A stretch of 64,000 nucleotides of DNA from Oikopleura dioica (taxonomy: Eukaryota; Chordata; Appendicularia; Copelata; Oikopleuridae), in contig OU015566.1 of NCBI GenBank assembly GCA_907165135.1, positions 8,788,157-8,852,156 of the forward strand, in the 5' to 3' direction. Position numbers and translations under genes: made by a program. This document shows, piece by piece, positions 1-11,434 of the stretch; positions within the stretch are counted from its first letter, which is position 1, and every line of letters starts with the position of its first letter. The notes under the pieces are model-generated. The model was not told the DNA's origin. It searched no databases and worked only from the letters and a program-made list of their open reading frames with translations.

Positions 1-780
1 GAAAACACCCTAAAAACGTGAGTTTTAGTATAGAAACCATAAGTAGCTACTCCTGCGGAAGTCGTATTTTTTATAAGTTGTTTCCACTTTTTTTTGCTTT
101 TGGGCACACAATCGTTCTCCAACGCCTCTGGGATTGGACTTTTCCGGGGCTTTTTGGGCGTCCTAAATCATTCTTAGAAAAGAACGTCAAATTTAACGAT
201 CGACGAGTTTATCATGAACTTAGTGTTTCAATGCACACGAATAAGTCCCAATTTAACCCGTTTGGTTATGAAGAATCCGTGAAAACTTTAAATAACTATT
301 TTATAACGTCAATTTCCCTCTGTAAATATCTCCCATTCAAAATTTTTCCCATCAATCTTTGTTTGAATTCCTCGAAAGAGTTTCAACTCCTTCGCGTGAA
401 TATCGTGAAATCGGTGACTCAAATCAAATCCTGTTGGATTTACCAGCGAGCCGGATTGTTCCGGGTGATAGGAGTAGCTCATCCTCAAGTGCAGCGCTAT
501 CGAAAGGCGGCTCATTAATTTTGCTGACGTTCGTCCATAAAACAAAAGATATATCATCATTTCACTTTGAAATATTTAATACGCGGCGGCGAATTAATGA
601 AATTATAGGAAAAACAATTATCCACAATAATACAATCATCTAGTGGTATTTCGAGGGCTGAATTGCCCTCCGTTTACGTCGATTTCGTGAGCATGAATAA
701 GACATTTCAATTCCCATTTCCTTTTTTTTAAATGGCGTCTCATTCAATGGACGACGGAACCCGTGACGATTACAGAATAA

Positions 781-851
781 TCGATCCGGGATAAAGAGAC
801 GTTTTCCAGGCCAAGCCTAGAGCGAGTTCGAAAACAGGCGCGCGAGAGGCG
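781..851 (+). repeat. Left arm of a long inverted repeat
   Basis: This arm, including gagacgttttccaggccaag and a GCGCGCGAGAGG block, matches the reverse complement of 1160-1230 over about 65-70 bases with scattered mismatches. The arms are about 300 bases apart. They could be the ends of a foldback transposon or an inverted duplication. I see no coding sequence in the spacer. Confidence 0.75.
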
Positions 852-1159
852 CAAGGTCGATCAGCTGAGGCACTCGCAAGTAACGCGGTAGGAGACAAGA
901 CACTTGCAAATGAAGCATCGTAGCCCCATGTGAAATTGAAAAGTGGCGAATATTTTCTAGACCTAAAAATAAACTTTTGTTTTCTTTTATCATAAAATCT
1001 ATCCTACGGTAAAAATATGCAAGGAATTCAAATTTGACACTCATTTTTTGTTTGTATTTTATTTTCATAATTTTTTAGTTGGATGGCAGTTCGAAAGAGG
1101 AGAAATTACAGTGGTATTTTTTGTTTTTAGCAGTCAATGGAGTCCGCTGTTCGCCCTTC

Positions 1160-1230
1160 GAACCTCTCGCGCGCCCTTTTGGAAGTCGCTCTGGGCTTGG
1201 CCTGGAAAACGTCTCTGATCCCTCGATCCG
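1160..1230 (-). repeat. Right arm of a long inverted repeat
   Basis: This is the reverse-complement partner of 781-851. Read on the minus strand it carries the same gagacgttttccaggccaag core and the GCGCGCGAGAGG block. Confidence 0.75.
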
Positions 1231-1496
1231 CACTTCAGAAATCAATCACCCAAATAATCGCCTGGACAGCTTGTTTCTTATCTTTCCAGCTTCTGGCCTA
1301 AATTGAATGAATGAGCACAACACACTCAGTATCAATTTGGCTTCACTAATCAGCTCATTCAGTGCTTATTTTTCCATTTATTCGTCTGAACACGATGGCT
1401 ATTCAGACACCTGCGCAAACGAATAGTTTTAAGAGTTATTTATTTAGGGTAAATAATTCAGTCAAAGAAAATCAAAATATTATTCGTTGTTGTAAT

Positions 1497-3554
1497 TTAC
1501 AACCAGTTAAATCGTTCAAATTGAGGGTAGCAGTTCTCTTGGTCCACTCCCCTCTTCGTCGCTGCTTCTCGAGCATCAATGTGCGCCATCCAGTCGGCCA
1601 TGTATTTTTCCAAATAGGAAATATATTTTTGTCTTTGTTCATCTTCCTCGAAGAAACGGTTGTTTTTCTCTTCTGGATCCCACTCGGTGTTGTAGAATGA
1701 CTTGGTTCCAGGGACTAATTTGACGTTTCCTTTTCGAATGGCGGAATTTACGCCAGGAGTGTAAGCGTGCGTCATAATCGGTTTGTTTTTTTACTTCGTA
1801 GCTTGCTTCGCCAGTTTCGAGATATGACAAGAGACTTCTGCTGTCCGGGGCTTCGTTACAGCCCAAGTCGTATCCGATCAGCTCAGCGAGGGTTGCGTAG
1901 ATGTCAACTGTGGAAACTTGAACACTTGGCTCGTGGATGATTCTTTGAAAAGGGTCATAAAGAGCTTTTTTTGTAGTTAGGTGCTGGATTCCGATTTTTA
2001 ATCTAGCAGAAAAAAGCTTTATCTAAACCCTGTCCTTGGCTCGAACTTTTTTGGATAACGCCATAAAAATGGAGTTCTGTGACTTGCCTCACCCATCGTG
2101 TTTTTGAATCCCTAAAGTTTGGATCGACGAATTTTCTTGCCAACTGAAGATGTTTAAATTTAAAGTTTTCACTTGCCGATCCAGTTCCTGAAGATCAACT
2201 GATCTTGCTTTCATACCACCAGGAGATTCTGGTAGATCGATTCTCCACTGCTTGTGACCCCATTCGTTGAAAATCTTTTTACCGACCGTCGTTGGTCCGT
2301 TGTCCGACATGAAAAGAACGAGGGTGTCGTTTGCGATGTCGTGTTCATCCAACTTGTCCAGAATGCGTCCTACGATTTCGTCCGTCTCCAACACCATTTC
2401 TCCGAAAAGCCCGGCTTCTGTCTGGTTTCTAAATCGGAGTGGTGTGTTGAACGGCGCGTGCCCAGATTTCATGCCGTAGTAGGCGAAAAACGGCTCTTTA
2501 TGATTTTCATCGATGAAGTTTTCGAGTTTTCGGCTGACTTCTTGTTCAAGTTCCCGACTGTCAAAGTTTTTCCCAGCAATCGTTTGTCGAGCCCATGTAT
2601 CGTAGTAATTGTTCAACGAAAAAGGATCTGTGCCTTCCTCTTCAAACCCAGATGGACCAAAATAACCTGTGTTTGGGAAGTTGTTGCCACCTGCTGAATA
2701 CTTTTCTTCGGGAGTTGTTTCGGGATAAGGTTGGAGGCGAACCCAAGTTTCGGCTGGTTCTGTGCTTCTTCCATTTTCGAAAGACAAGCCCGGATTGCAG
2801 CACATACCGGGGAGGGTATAGGAATAATCGTAGCCGTACAATTGTGGCGGTGCTCTTAGATTGTAATATCCGTATTTCTGGTGAGGGGTGGCTGTATTCG
2901 GATAAGCAAGCAAACCGTGTTCTTTTTTATACTCGAGAGCTGCTCGATCGCGCTGGCCGACAGCTGCAAAGTCCTGCCATGTTCCATTTTCTACAGCTAT
3001 GCCCATCGGAAGAGGCTGCTGTTTTCCAAAGATCCCTGTCTTGTAGCCAGATTTTTTGAAAATTTCTCCAAGATGCGGTTCACCTGTATTTTTGTTCAAA
3101 ATATTTTCTTAAGGGTATAGTAGTCGCTCTTTGCCAAGTCTCAAATTTTTAATCTGAGTCTATTTTTAGAATCCTCATGAAATTCTGAACAAAAAAGTCC
3201 TCATTTTTGCCTTCCTTTTTTCAAGGGAGAAAGGCATGGTTATTATTGGTAACTTATAATAATATTTTGAACGTTGCCTTGATTGATCATTCTCGACTGG
3301 CTATCTTCCATCGAATACCGCCCAGTCATTAGCATATATCTACTAGGAGAGCAACGACTAGAAGCCGAACTCGCTCCCAGAAATTTCACTCCTTCATGGC
3401 CGATTCTGTCAATATTTGGCGTGGGCACTTTAGCTTCTCTATTGTAAATTGTAAAATCTCCGATGCCGAAGTCGTCAGTATTGAGCATGATGACATTCGG
3501 CTTTCTTGCATCGCTCTCGAGTGAAAAAAGGAGAAGACTTGAAAGAAGCTTCAT
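1497..3554 (-). CDS. Secreted sulfatase (arylsulfatase / GALNS-like)
   Basis: This is a predicted secreted sulfate ester hydrolase. Exon 1 starts at 3554, just after a cattttgacag acceptor, and begins with a signal peptide (MKLLSSLLLF). Then come the metal-binding NTDDFG and the sulfatase signature CSPSR, whose Cys becomes formylglycine in the family. Exon 2 (from about 3102 down to about 2200) has LFMSDNGP with the conserved Asp-Asn pair and a His in SGHAPF. Later exons give HRTPFLWRYP (about 2025-2082), STVDIYATLAEL (up to about 1940) and the C-terminal AIRKGNVKLVPG. Oddities: the usual GKWHLG motif reads GKQQPL, so the expected active-site His is absent. The frame also shifts by one base at a run of seven T (plus strand, about 1785) before the last exon segment. 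Family assignment is firm, substrate unknown. Confidence 0.88.
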
Positions 3555-3660
3555 TTTCTGTCAAAATGAAAGGACTGAGAATTGAGATTTTCTTGAGCAT
3601 TTTTCGAGTATATTTTGGCGCTAATGAGCGATTGATGAGTTTGGAGGAAACATGACGCAA

Positions 3661-5430
3661 AATAAGAATTCGTTGTCACAAATTAACGTTTTATTTATAC
3701 AATCAACATCTCTTTCCTAGTTATCCCAAACTTTTTTAATAGAGTAAATAAAACAATGTGGATTTTCATTGAAAGCAATTATCAAAACGAGATCAAGATG
3801 ATCTTTTTGAAAATTGATGATTGATCACTGATTTGAAGAGATAGAACTACGACCGGTACGTTCGTATCGTATTTCTTTTACCTATTTCTTTTTCAGAAAG
3901 CAATAAATCAAAAGTTCAAAATTGATTGATGATCATCTGTCTCATAAGAAAAATCAAAATAAAGGAAACATGTCCTGCTGAGGAATGTGATGTTATCTCA
4001 CTGGGCTGTCCTGCGGGTAGTCCGCCTACCTCACTTTACTGTTGTTTGTGACCTCGCAACTTTTTTTATGCTTTTTCTTTGAACCCTTTTTTCGAATTCG
4101 ATTGTTTTCGAAACTAAATAACACTGAGAGAGTTTCCCATTGATAACGCTGTTGATCTATTTGTTGCTTTATTCAAATATAATGGCAGGAGACGATAGAA
4201 AGTGGGAAGCGCCAATCAAAGATGCGCGCGGGCCATTTGAATCCATCGCCCAGGCGGGAATAATGAGAGATTTCTTTATTTAGAGATTTTGATTTCCAGA
4301 TCAGAAGAGAGCCTCCGCGGTGCAAATTTGCATTTTGGCTCTATTAAATTTTTATACCAATATCGCACACGCTTCAAAATTCTATCAATCACATTTTTCG
4401 ATTCTTTCATAATCAACCTGCAAGGAATTTCCTGATCAGAAATTTCTTTCCATGTGGAAAAAGAAACAAAAGGAAGAGATGTTTGTTTAATCTTGGAATA
4501 AGGGACTGTGCGACTGCGCGAGCGAGATTCCCTTGAACTTTTTGAAATTTTTAAGATTTACAAGACCGGCCTGACAAATGCCAAGAGTGGTTTTTCGTTG
4601 TTAAAGAGTGAAGTCGCGTTCTGAACGAGTTGATCTGGAGTTGATTCCAAAAGAGTAAAGATTAGATAGAGGAAAAGAGAGATTTTCATTGAAAAAGACG
4701 ACAAATATTTGCCTACTACTGTATTAACTATTCAGTGCCGAAAAGTAAATACGTATGAATCATTTTTATCCGCTGAAGTTTGACGGTTTTCTTCTCTTTT
4801 TTTAGAGATTGATTTAAAATTCATGTTATTTGTGGTCCTCCATGATTTTCCGCTCTTTTAATGACCCGGGTCGCCCTAAATGTCACGGTCAACGTTCTAC
4901 CATTCTGAGCGGCAAAGTGGCTAATCCCCCTCAGGTCCAGTGTAGATCAATCAATTTTTGGGGGAGAAGATGTGTGCGCTCCTCAAACGCGCGCGCCAAG
5001 GGTAAACGCGTCTCGTGCGTGTCGTGTTTTCTGCAGCTTTTCTTTTTCGCGTCTTTAGCTTTTTATTTTACTCCCTTATATTTTCCCACCAACGCCGAGG
5101 TTCTTAGCCATGCAGGGCTGCATCGGGCTTGGCGGCGGATAATTTTGCCCTCCGCTTTTTTGAATCGAGAGAAAGTGGCACCGGAAAACGCACCCTCGAA
5201 ATCGGAGTGATATAATTTTCACAAATGCGCCCCGCCGTGAACAGTAATGACTCGCCAAAATCGTTTTTGATTTATTGCCTTCAGCGAAATCGCCCCGCTC
5301 GGTGTGAACTCGAGCGTTTTTTTGCTTCCTTTTAAAAAATTTGAATCAGCTTTTTCTTTATCCGTTTTGACAACAATAGAGGCTCGAGGAACAACGGGAA
5401 GATAACAAGGTTTATTTCAGATCAGTTCGG
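3661..5430. other. Intergenic region between divergent genes
   Basis: This separates the minus-strand sulfatase from the plus-strand ZO-1 gene and should hold both promoters. Around 4200-4260 there is a GC-rich patch with a CCAAT-like gcgccaatc. Around 4960-5310 there is another GC-rich patch. I found no supported coding sequence or RNA gene. Confidence 0.5.
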
Positions 5431-8400
5431 ATGAGCGCCTCGTATTCTCGAGAGCGGCTCTACGAGAGTGGTCAGATGGAGATGGTCGATGAGGTACGTT
5501 TCCAGCGATCTTTACATCATTTTCATGTTTTCTGTCTAGGTAATCTGGCAGCAACACACATATGTTCTCGAAAAAATGCCAGCATTCGGCTTCGGCATCG
5601 CCGTTTCCGGTGGAATCGACAATCCAACCGCCCGCACAGGGGACACTTCCGTAATGATATCCGATGTTGTCAAGAACGGCCCGGCCTGGGACAAACTTCA
5701 AGTTAACGATCAACTCCTCCAAGTTAATTCGATGTCAATGGAGAACGTGACGCACAACCAAGCGATAGGCTTTCTGAAGAAGGCTGGTAGACGCGTTGAA
5801 CTTACTGTGAAAAGAAAAGCGATCGTCAAGGTGCCGGCGCGTCTTGGAGGGCGGTCGACCTTGGGAAGAAGCCGACATCATTCAGAATCGAGAGATTCGC
5901 GCGACAGAAGCTATTCATCAGACAGAAGACGGAGCAGATCGAGAGGAAGGAGCTACAGTCACTCAAGATCAGGCTCCAGGTCGTACAGCTACAGTGATGA
6001 CTATAGCGACGATGACAGACGATCATACCACTCAAGACGATCAAAACGAAGCGAAAGAAGTCGTCGTTACTCCGGCCAAAGTAGAAAGAGCCATCGATCG
6101 CGACAGGACTTGACCGACATTTCCCCACTCTCTCCCGATCGGCCAGACGCGCCCACTGATTACAATACGACGCAACTCCCCGTGAAAGCTGCTCCTCCAG
6201 AAACGGTGATTTTGAGCAAGGGCAAAATGGCAAAGGCATCGTATGGCATCAGACTTGGCACGCGTATCTACATCCAAGACGTTCAACCCGGCTCTCTTGC
6301 GGACCAAAAGGGACTCAAAAGCGGAGATATTGTTCTAGCAATCAATAGCAACGGCGTTGATAATAAATCTGTCAACGAAGCTATTCAGGAACGCGGCTAA
6401 CTGAAACTTAATTGAATAAATAGGGTATCATCATGCTCGTTTTTGTTGAGTGACCTTCTTTTCGTTATCTAATTAGGCTCTTTGGCGAGTCATCCTTTCT
6501 TTAGTCGAGAAAAGTTAATTTCTGGCAAACAAAATCAGCTTGCTCTGGTCGTTCAAAAACAAGACGGCGGCACTGTAACCATTCCAAACTCAACGTCAAG
6601 GCCAGCATCGCGCCCGAGCTCGAGGAGGCCATCAAGATCACCCTCTCGATCAAGAACTCCTTCCAGATCGCGATCTCCCTCTCTGCCGCCGAAAGAAGCC
6701 TCGCCAGATCCACCAATTCGAACTAACAAGGAGAGTTTTTATTTTCAGTCGATCTCATTTGTCATATTTACTCGTCCACGTGGTCGAGATAATCCTAATT
6801 GATCAATTTGTAAAACTCATCTAAGCCCAGCGGCTTGCCTCAATCGGCCGTGGCCCTTCCCGCGATGGCCAGCGCCGTGCCGCCTGTAAAATCGGACTAC
6901 GGGACGCCTGACTACGGCGAATATCAAGACTCTGCACTCGTGAATAGAACCGCTCCAAGAGCACAAGCTGATGAGAAACCCCGCCAAATTATTTTCATAA
7001 AAGCCAAAAATGTTGGAATCCGCCTTGCTGGTGGAAATGACGTTGGTATTTTTGTCGCATCGGTTCAGGAGGGCTCCCCAGCCGCCCAACAGGAATGGCA
7101 TTGAACAATTTTCTTTTAGAAAATTTCTGCTTGTTTAAAATCGAACATATTTTATCAACGCCTTGAAGGGTCTTAAAATGGGAGATCAACTTCTCGAAGT
7201 CAACGGAATAAGCTTCAGACAACTGACACGCGAGCATGCTGTATTAAATTTGATGTCTCTCCCTGTTGGTGGCGAGGTTTGCATCGTGGCTCAGTCGAAA
7301 CCGCGACACTATGAGTCGATTCTGGAGCGAGGAACTGGAGATAGTTTTTATATCCGAACCCACTTCAAACGAGATGCTGCGCAGAGCCATGAGCTTGGTT
7401 TCAAAAAGGGTCAAGGTAAGAACCGAAGAACGAGGGGTTTCGTGCGATGACGCGAGATCTAGTCATCGCAGTATTAAAATTCCAGGGCTCTTGACTATTT
7501 ATTCCAAAACAAAACATGACTCCCTTTCTTTAGTGTTCCTGATCACAGACACACTATACCAAGGCATTGTTGGTCATTGGCTTGCTTCCCGCATCGGGAC
7601 GAACTCGATCCAAGTGGAAAAGGGCGTGATCCCGAATCAAGTCCGCGCCGATCAGCTCAAACAAGTCGAAGACAAAAGCAGCGCAAATGCGCGCCGCCAA
7701 AACCGGTCGTGGTATCCAGGCGAAACTCTTCAAAGGGAAGAATAAAGGAAATGATGCGCCACCAGCGCCGATTTCTGGAGCCAAGTTTGACTCGTATGAA
7801 CGCGTGGTGCTCCGAGAGGCTGGCTTCAAACGGCCCGTTGTTATTCTTGGAGCTTTGGCGGATATAACGAGGGAATTGTTGGTCGGCGACTATCAAGATA
7901 GATACGAAGGTAAACTTCAAAGACATCGTCCGCGTCATATCGCTCCAAATTTCGGGTTCAGCTAATTTCATAAATTACTGTGATTTAGTTGCCCGCAACG
8001 ACTTGGCCCACCCAGATCTCCAACAGAAAAGTCGCAGAAAGGGAATCATTAAGCTCGCCGTTATCAACGAAATCATCGAGCGGAATAAGCACGCAGTCCT
8101 CGATATCACGCCGACAGCTGTTGATAAGCTCAACTATTCTCAACTCTACCCAATCGTTATCTTCCTCAAGGCCCCATCCGCAAAAGTAAGCCTTACAAAT
8201 CCTAACATAAGGATTACGATTAAACATACTGTCTCCCATACAGGTGTGTTATAATCAGCACTTATCATTATTTCATAATCCAAATTCAAAACAAAATGGA
8301 GCTTCTTATATTAAATCTTAGGCATCTGGCTTGTTTTAGAAAATATTATGCCACTATTTCGAGGCGAAATTCATGATCGTCTAAATCATGTCCAACACAA

Positions 8401-10116
8401 ATAACTTAAACTTCTTTGCCGCGTGCTCACCAAAATTCTTAGGTCGTCAAGGACCTGCGACAGAAATACTCCGTCTCTACCAAGGAGAAATCCACCAGCT
8501 CGAAGAAAATGCATGAGAGAGCGCAAAAGCTGGAACGCGGTTACAACTACTTGTTCACTGACGTTATTGATCTAGCCGCACCCGACTGGTTTACAAGGGT
8601 GCACCAATCTATTGCTGATCAGCAAAATGGACTTGTTTGGGTATCAGAAAAGGTCGCGGCTCCTGAAGAAGACGACGAAAATCTCGATCAAGGTGAAATT
8701 AATTTTCTTTCTTCAAGCTTTTATTCATTTATTAGATCAAGACGATCGTCTGAGCTATGTTTCTGCACCCAACTCAGAATACTCCGTCACCACCATCGGC
8801 TCTGAAATGAACAGATCGAGAAGAGCCGACGACTACGAGTCGGAAGAAGAGGATGAAAATGCAGAACCATTCCAGTTTGATGATGATCAACAAAGCTATC
8901 GTAGCGACAGCAGATACGGCAGAGACGAGCGATCTAACTCGGAACTCGCGCCGAATGATTATCTGTCAAAAGCGAAGAAGTCAGTTTAACTCATTACCTT
9001 CCTATTTACAAATCTCTTTAGTAATATGAGACGAGTTCCTCGCGATCCATCTCCAGAACTTCCTCCTCCTCCAGTCTCAAAGCCTCCTCTTCCCGATTCT
9101 TCCGATGAAGATGTTCCAAAGCTTGCCTACGCATCACCCGCAATGACGAAAAGCTCCTTCCCTCCTTCTCAAGAGCGAGAATACAGTCGCCCAGCGGATC
9201 CAGCTCCAGTGTCCAGTAGAAACGACCCTAACCGCTTGTCCGATCCAGCGAAAATCCCCTTCCACCAGAGGCTCGACATGTTCAAGCAGCAGGATAAAAA
9301 AGAATACAATAATTACGTCAAGTAAGCCACGTTTTAAATCCTTCTAGTGAGTAACGGGATATTCGTAGATCTATTCGCGACCCGCAGCCAGCTTTCCAGC
9401 AACGGCTCGGCCCTCGACCTTTCAAAACGAGGCCAGAGCAGCAGACTTATGACTCGGGGGTTGAACGAGATGATCCGAGAAATCCACAGTCGCAGTCTTC
9501 TATTCCAGTTGTGGAGGATGATGATAACGATCCAGAGGTACTTTTATGTTCAATGAATTCAGCGATAAACGATGTTGTGTGTAGGTTGTTGCGACTGCAA
9601 GAGGAACTTTTGACGTTTCTGGTGGTGTTCTATCGTCAGTTGAAACTGGTGTCTCAATCGTCATTCCACGAGGAGCAATTCCACCAGGGATTCAACAAGA
9701 AATTTACTTCAAGGTATAGTCAACTCACTAAAGCATCTTTGTCAGTACAATTTCAGGTCTGTCGAGAGCTCCACGAAGGCGTTCCGCCGCTTGATGAAGA
9801 GCGAGGGGAGCGATTGCTATCACCGATGGTGATGTGTGGCCCCCATGGATTGCGCTTCAACCATCCCGTCGAGCTACGTCTTCCACATTGCGCCTCCATG
9901 ACTCCGGATGGCTGGAGCTTTGCCTTGAAATCGAGCGACAATGACAACGCTGCTAATCAGGTATTCTAATTATGACTACACTGAACTTTTAATTGGATCT
10001 CTATCTTTTTGGGGATATCGACCTTTTGATTAACCTTGTGCTTGTAGTGGCAGAATATGCAACTGGGCGACCAAGTCGGGCAGAACTCCGTGTCCGTGTT
10101 AATTGACCATTTCTAA
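5431..10116 (+). CDS. TJP1: Zonula occludens / tight junction protein (ZO-1-like MAGUK)
   Basis: A cytoplasmic scaffold linking junction membrane proteins to actin. The start at 5431 follows an acceptor (tttatttcag). Domain order matches vertebrate ZO-1: PDZ1 (FGFGIAVSGG, 5580-5815), an Arg/Ser-rich linker, PDZ2 (6235-6580), another RS-rich linker, PDZ3 (VGIRLAGGNDVGIFVASV, from about 7010), SH3 (DTLYQG), guanylate-kinase-like domain (YERVVLREAGF to WVSEK), an acidic then Pro-rich region, and a C-terminal ZU5 domain (ETGVSIVIPRGAIPPG, MCGPHGLRF, ending VSVLIDHF). Clear exons are 5431-5493, 5540-6388, 7169-7415, 7534-7909, 7989-8185, 8443-8692, 8736-8979, 9022-9321, 9369-9537, 9585-9713, 9757-9960 and 10048-10116. 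Three introns (6389-6514, 6731-6825, 7093-7168) appear to be GA-AG. The frame shifts by one base near 7665-7690 between SH3 and GUK with no room for an intron. Confidence 0.96.
6389..6514 (+). other. Non-canonical GA-AG intron in the ZO-1 gene (PDZ2)
   Basis: The exon before it ends VNEAIQ and reads into a stop at 6398-6400. No GT lies between that conserved segment and the stop. Joining CAG|GA at 6388/6389 to AAAAG|TT at 6514/6515 gives VNEAIQ-LISGKQNQLALVVQ in phase 0, the same length as the equivalent part of vertebrate ZO PDZ2. Confidence 0.8.
6731..6825 (+). other. Probable GA-AG intron in the ZO-1 gene (before PDZ3)
   Basis: Joining AAG|GA (6730/6731) to CTAAG|CCC (6825/6826) keeps frame in phase 0 and leads to the ...SGLPQSAVALP segment upstream of PDZ3. 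The only nearby GT donor (6735) has the wrong phase for the available acceptors. The flanking protein is variable, so this junction is less certain than the other two. Confidence 0.55.
7093..7168 (+). other. Non-canonical GA-AG intron in the ZO-1 gene (PDZ3)
   Basis: PDZ3 reads SPAAQQ and then reaches a stop at 7102-7104 with no GT available. CAG|GA at 7092/7093 joined to TTGAAG|GGT at 7168/7169 gives SPAAQQ-GLKMGDQLLEVNG, collinear with vertebrate ZO-1 PDZ3. Phase 0, 76 nt. One of the clearest such introns here. Confidence 0.88.
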
Positions 10117-11434
10117 CCTCACAACGCGCCGTGGTTAACAATACCAGCCAGGATGCCAACCACCGCTACTAGAATTTCCATTCGCCAAAGCGCCAAAAGT
10201 ACGATTAACGAGCTCGTCTCCCATCAACAATTAATAATATCGCGATCCAATTTCAACAAAATACGAAACAAACGACATATGTATGAAAAATAATGACACA
10301 CTGTTTACGCTTGCAACAAAAAAAAAAAACGAAACTGCTTTTAACACGAATCATATTTTTTGAAACGCCGAACCCCAAAACCAACAATAACCCTTGTTAG
10401 ATATTATCATTGTGCTATTTCCCTATATTTCCCTTTGTACGTTACTCTACTTTGTTCCCTAGAATATTATAAAGCAGCTTTATATTCTTATTTTTTCTCG
10501 CACTCAAAATCATTCCTCATGATGTCGCAATTTGCTCGACTTTCCTACATGGTTCAAAAAACGCTTCTAATCACCCCTTCTTTTGTTATTACTGATATGA
10601 ATTATACAACAATGAATTCAAATAATTTCTCTCGACTCATTTTCTCCAAGCAGGATATTGTTCATCTAGTAAAAATTATTTTGTTTCCGGACTCAGCATC
10701 ATTTTGCATTCACGACCTCTTTGCAGTACGAATTGATTAAAATTTAAAATTAGACCAATCTCCTTTTTTGTCCATAATTATCCACTACTATCAAGTACTG
10801 TGTTTTCTATTCAATACGTTTTCTTCATATATTTCAGCTTCCTTCATCATTCAAACTCATTTTCAAGCATTCAAAGCTTATTCTCATATCAGCTTTTTCT
10901 CTCCTATTCAAGACTATTTTAAGTTATTTTAAGTTTCCATTGATCTTTAAGTTACTCCAGCCTACTTGCTTGTATCCTTTATCTTCTCAGTTAAATAACA
11001 AGTCGCCAAATTCATGAATTGGCTGCTCCCTCTGTGCCTTACGAGCACCCCTTTTCCAGTCAATATTCCCCGATAACAGCATATCCTTTCTTCTAACACT
11101 TATCTATTGGCGCAGCCAAAAATAAAACCAACTTACACGAACAGGTTAAATTTTTAACTGCCCACTAGTCTCCATTTTTGTACTTATTCCTTCTTGCTCA
11201 TATAGATTCATTTCAAGCTAAATCAAGAACAAACACCATGAATTTTCTAAAGCAAAACGAAAATAATTTCTCTGACTAATTTATTTCCGATGAATAAATT
11301 TTTTACAAACAGTAAAGTACATGCAAGTTTTTTCAGACCGTTCACTTGAGCTTTTAATCGCAAGTTACCGGGCAAGAAAAAGACAATTCTTTCTGCATTT
11401 TTACTTTTCACTTACAGTAGAGCGAACTAACAGT
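10117..11434. other. ZO-1 3' flank, no gene seen
   Basis: AT-rich sequence following the ZO-1 stop codon. A 126-codon open frame at 10360-10740 has no family resemblance, and its Phe/Tyr/Ser-rich composition is typical of chance translation of AT-rich DNA. The region presumably holds the ZO-1 3' UTR and the promoter of the next gene. Confidence 0.5.

Larger units (their letters stand above)
1..1496. other. Left-edge region without a confident gene
   Basis: I see no gene I can support here. A minus-strand open stretch at 309-560 has coding-like composition but no splice partners or family resemblance that I can recognise, and it overlaps an equally open plus-strand frame. The notable structure is a pair of inverted repeat arms around 781-851 and 1160-1230, listed separately. 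The 3' end of the minus-strand sulfatase gene begins at 1497. Confidence 0.5.

Noticed and set aside
18-643. Plus-strand open frames at the left edge as genes
   Set aside because: Overlapping open frames on both strands, none with recognisable motifs or splice structure.
2254-3059. Long plus-strand open frames opposite the sulfatase
   Set aside because: Antisense shadows; the minus strand carries the sulfatase motifs.
10360-10740. 126-codon open frame downstream of ZO-1
   Set aside because: Composition is what AT-rich 3' UTR gives by chance; no motif, no splice context, no family resemblance.
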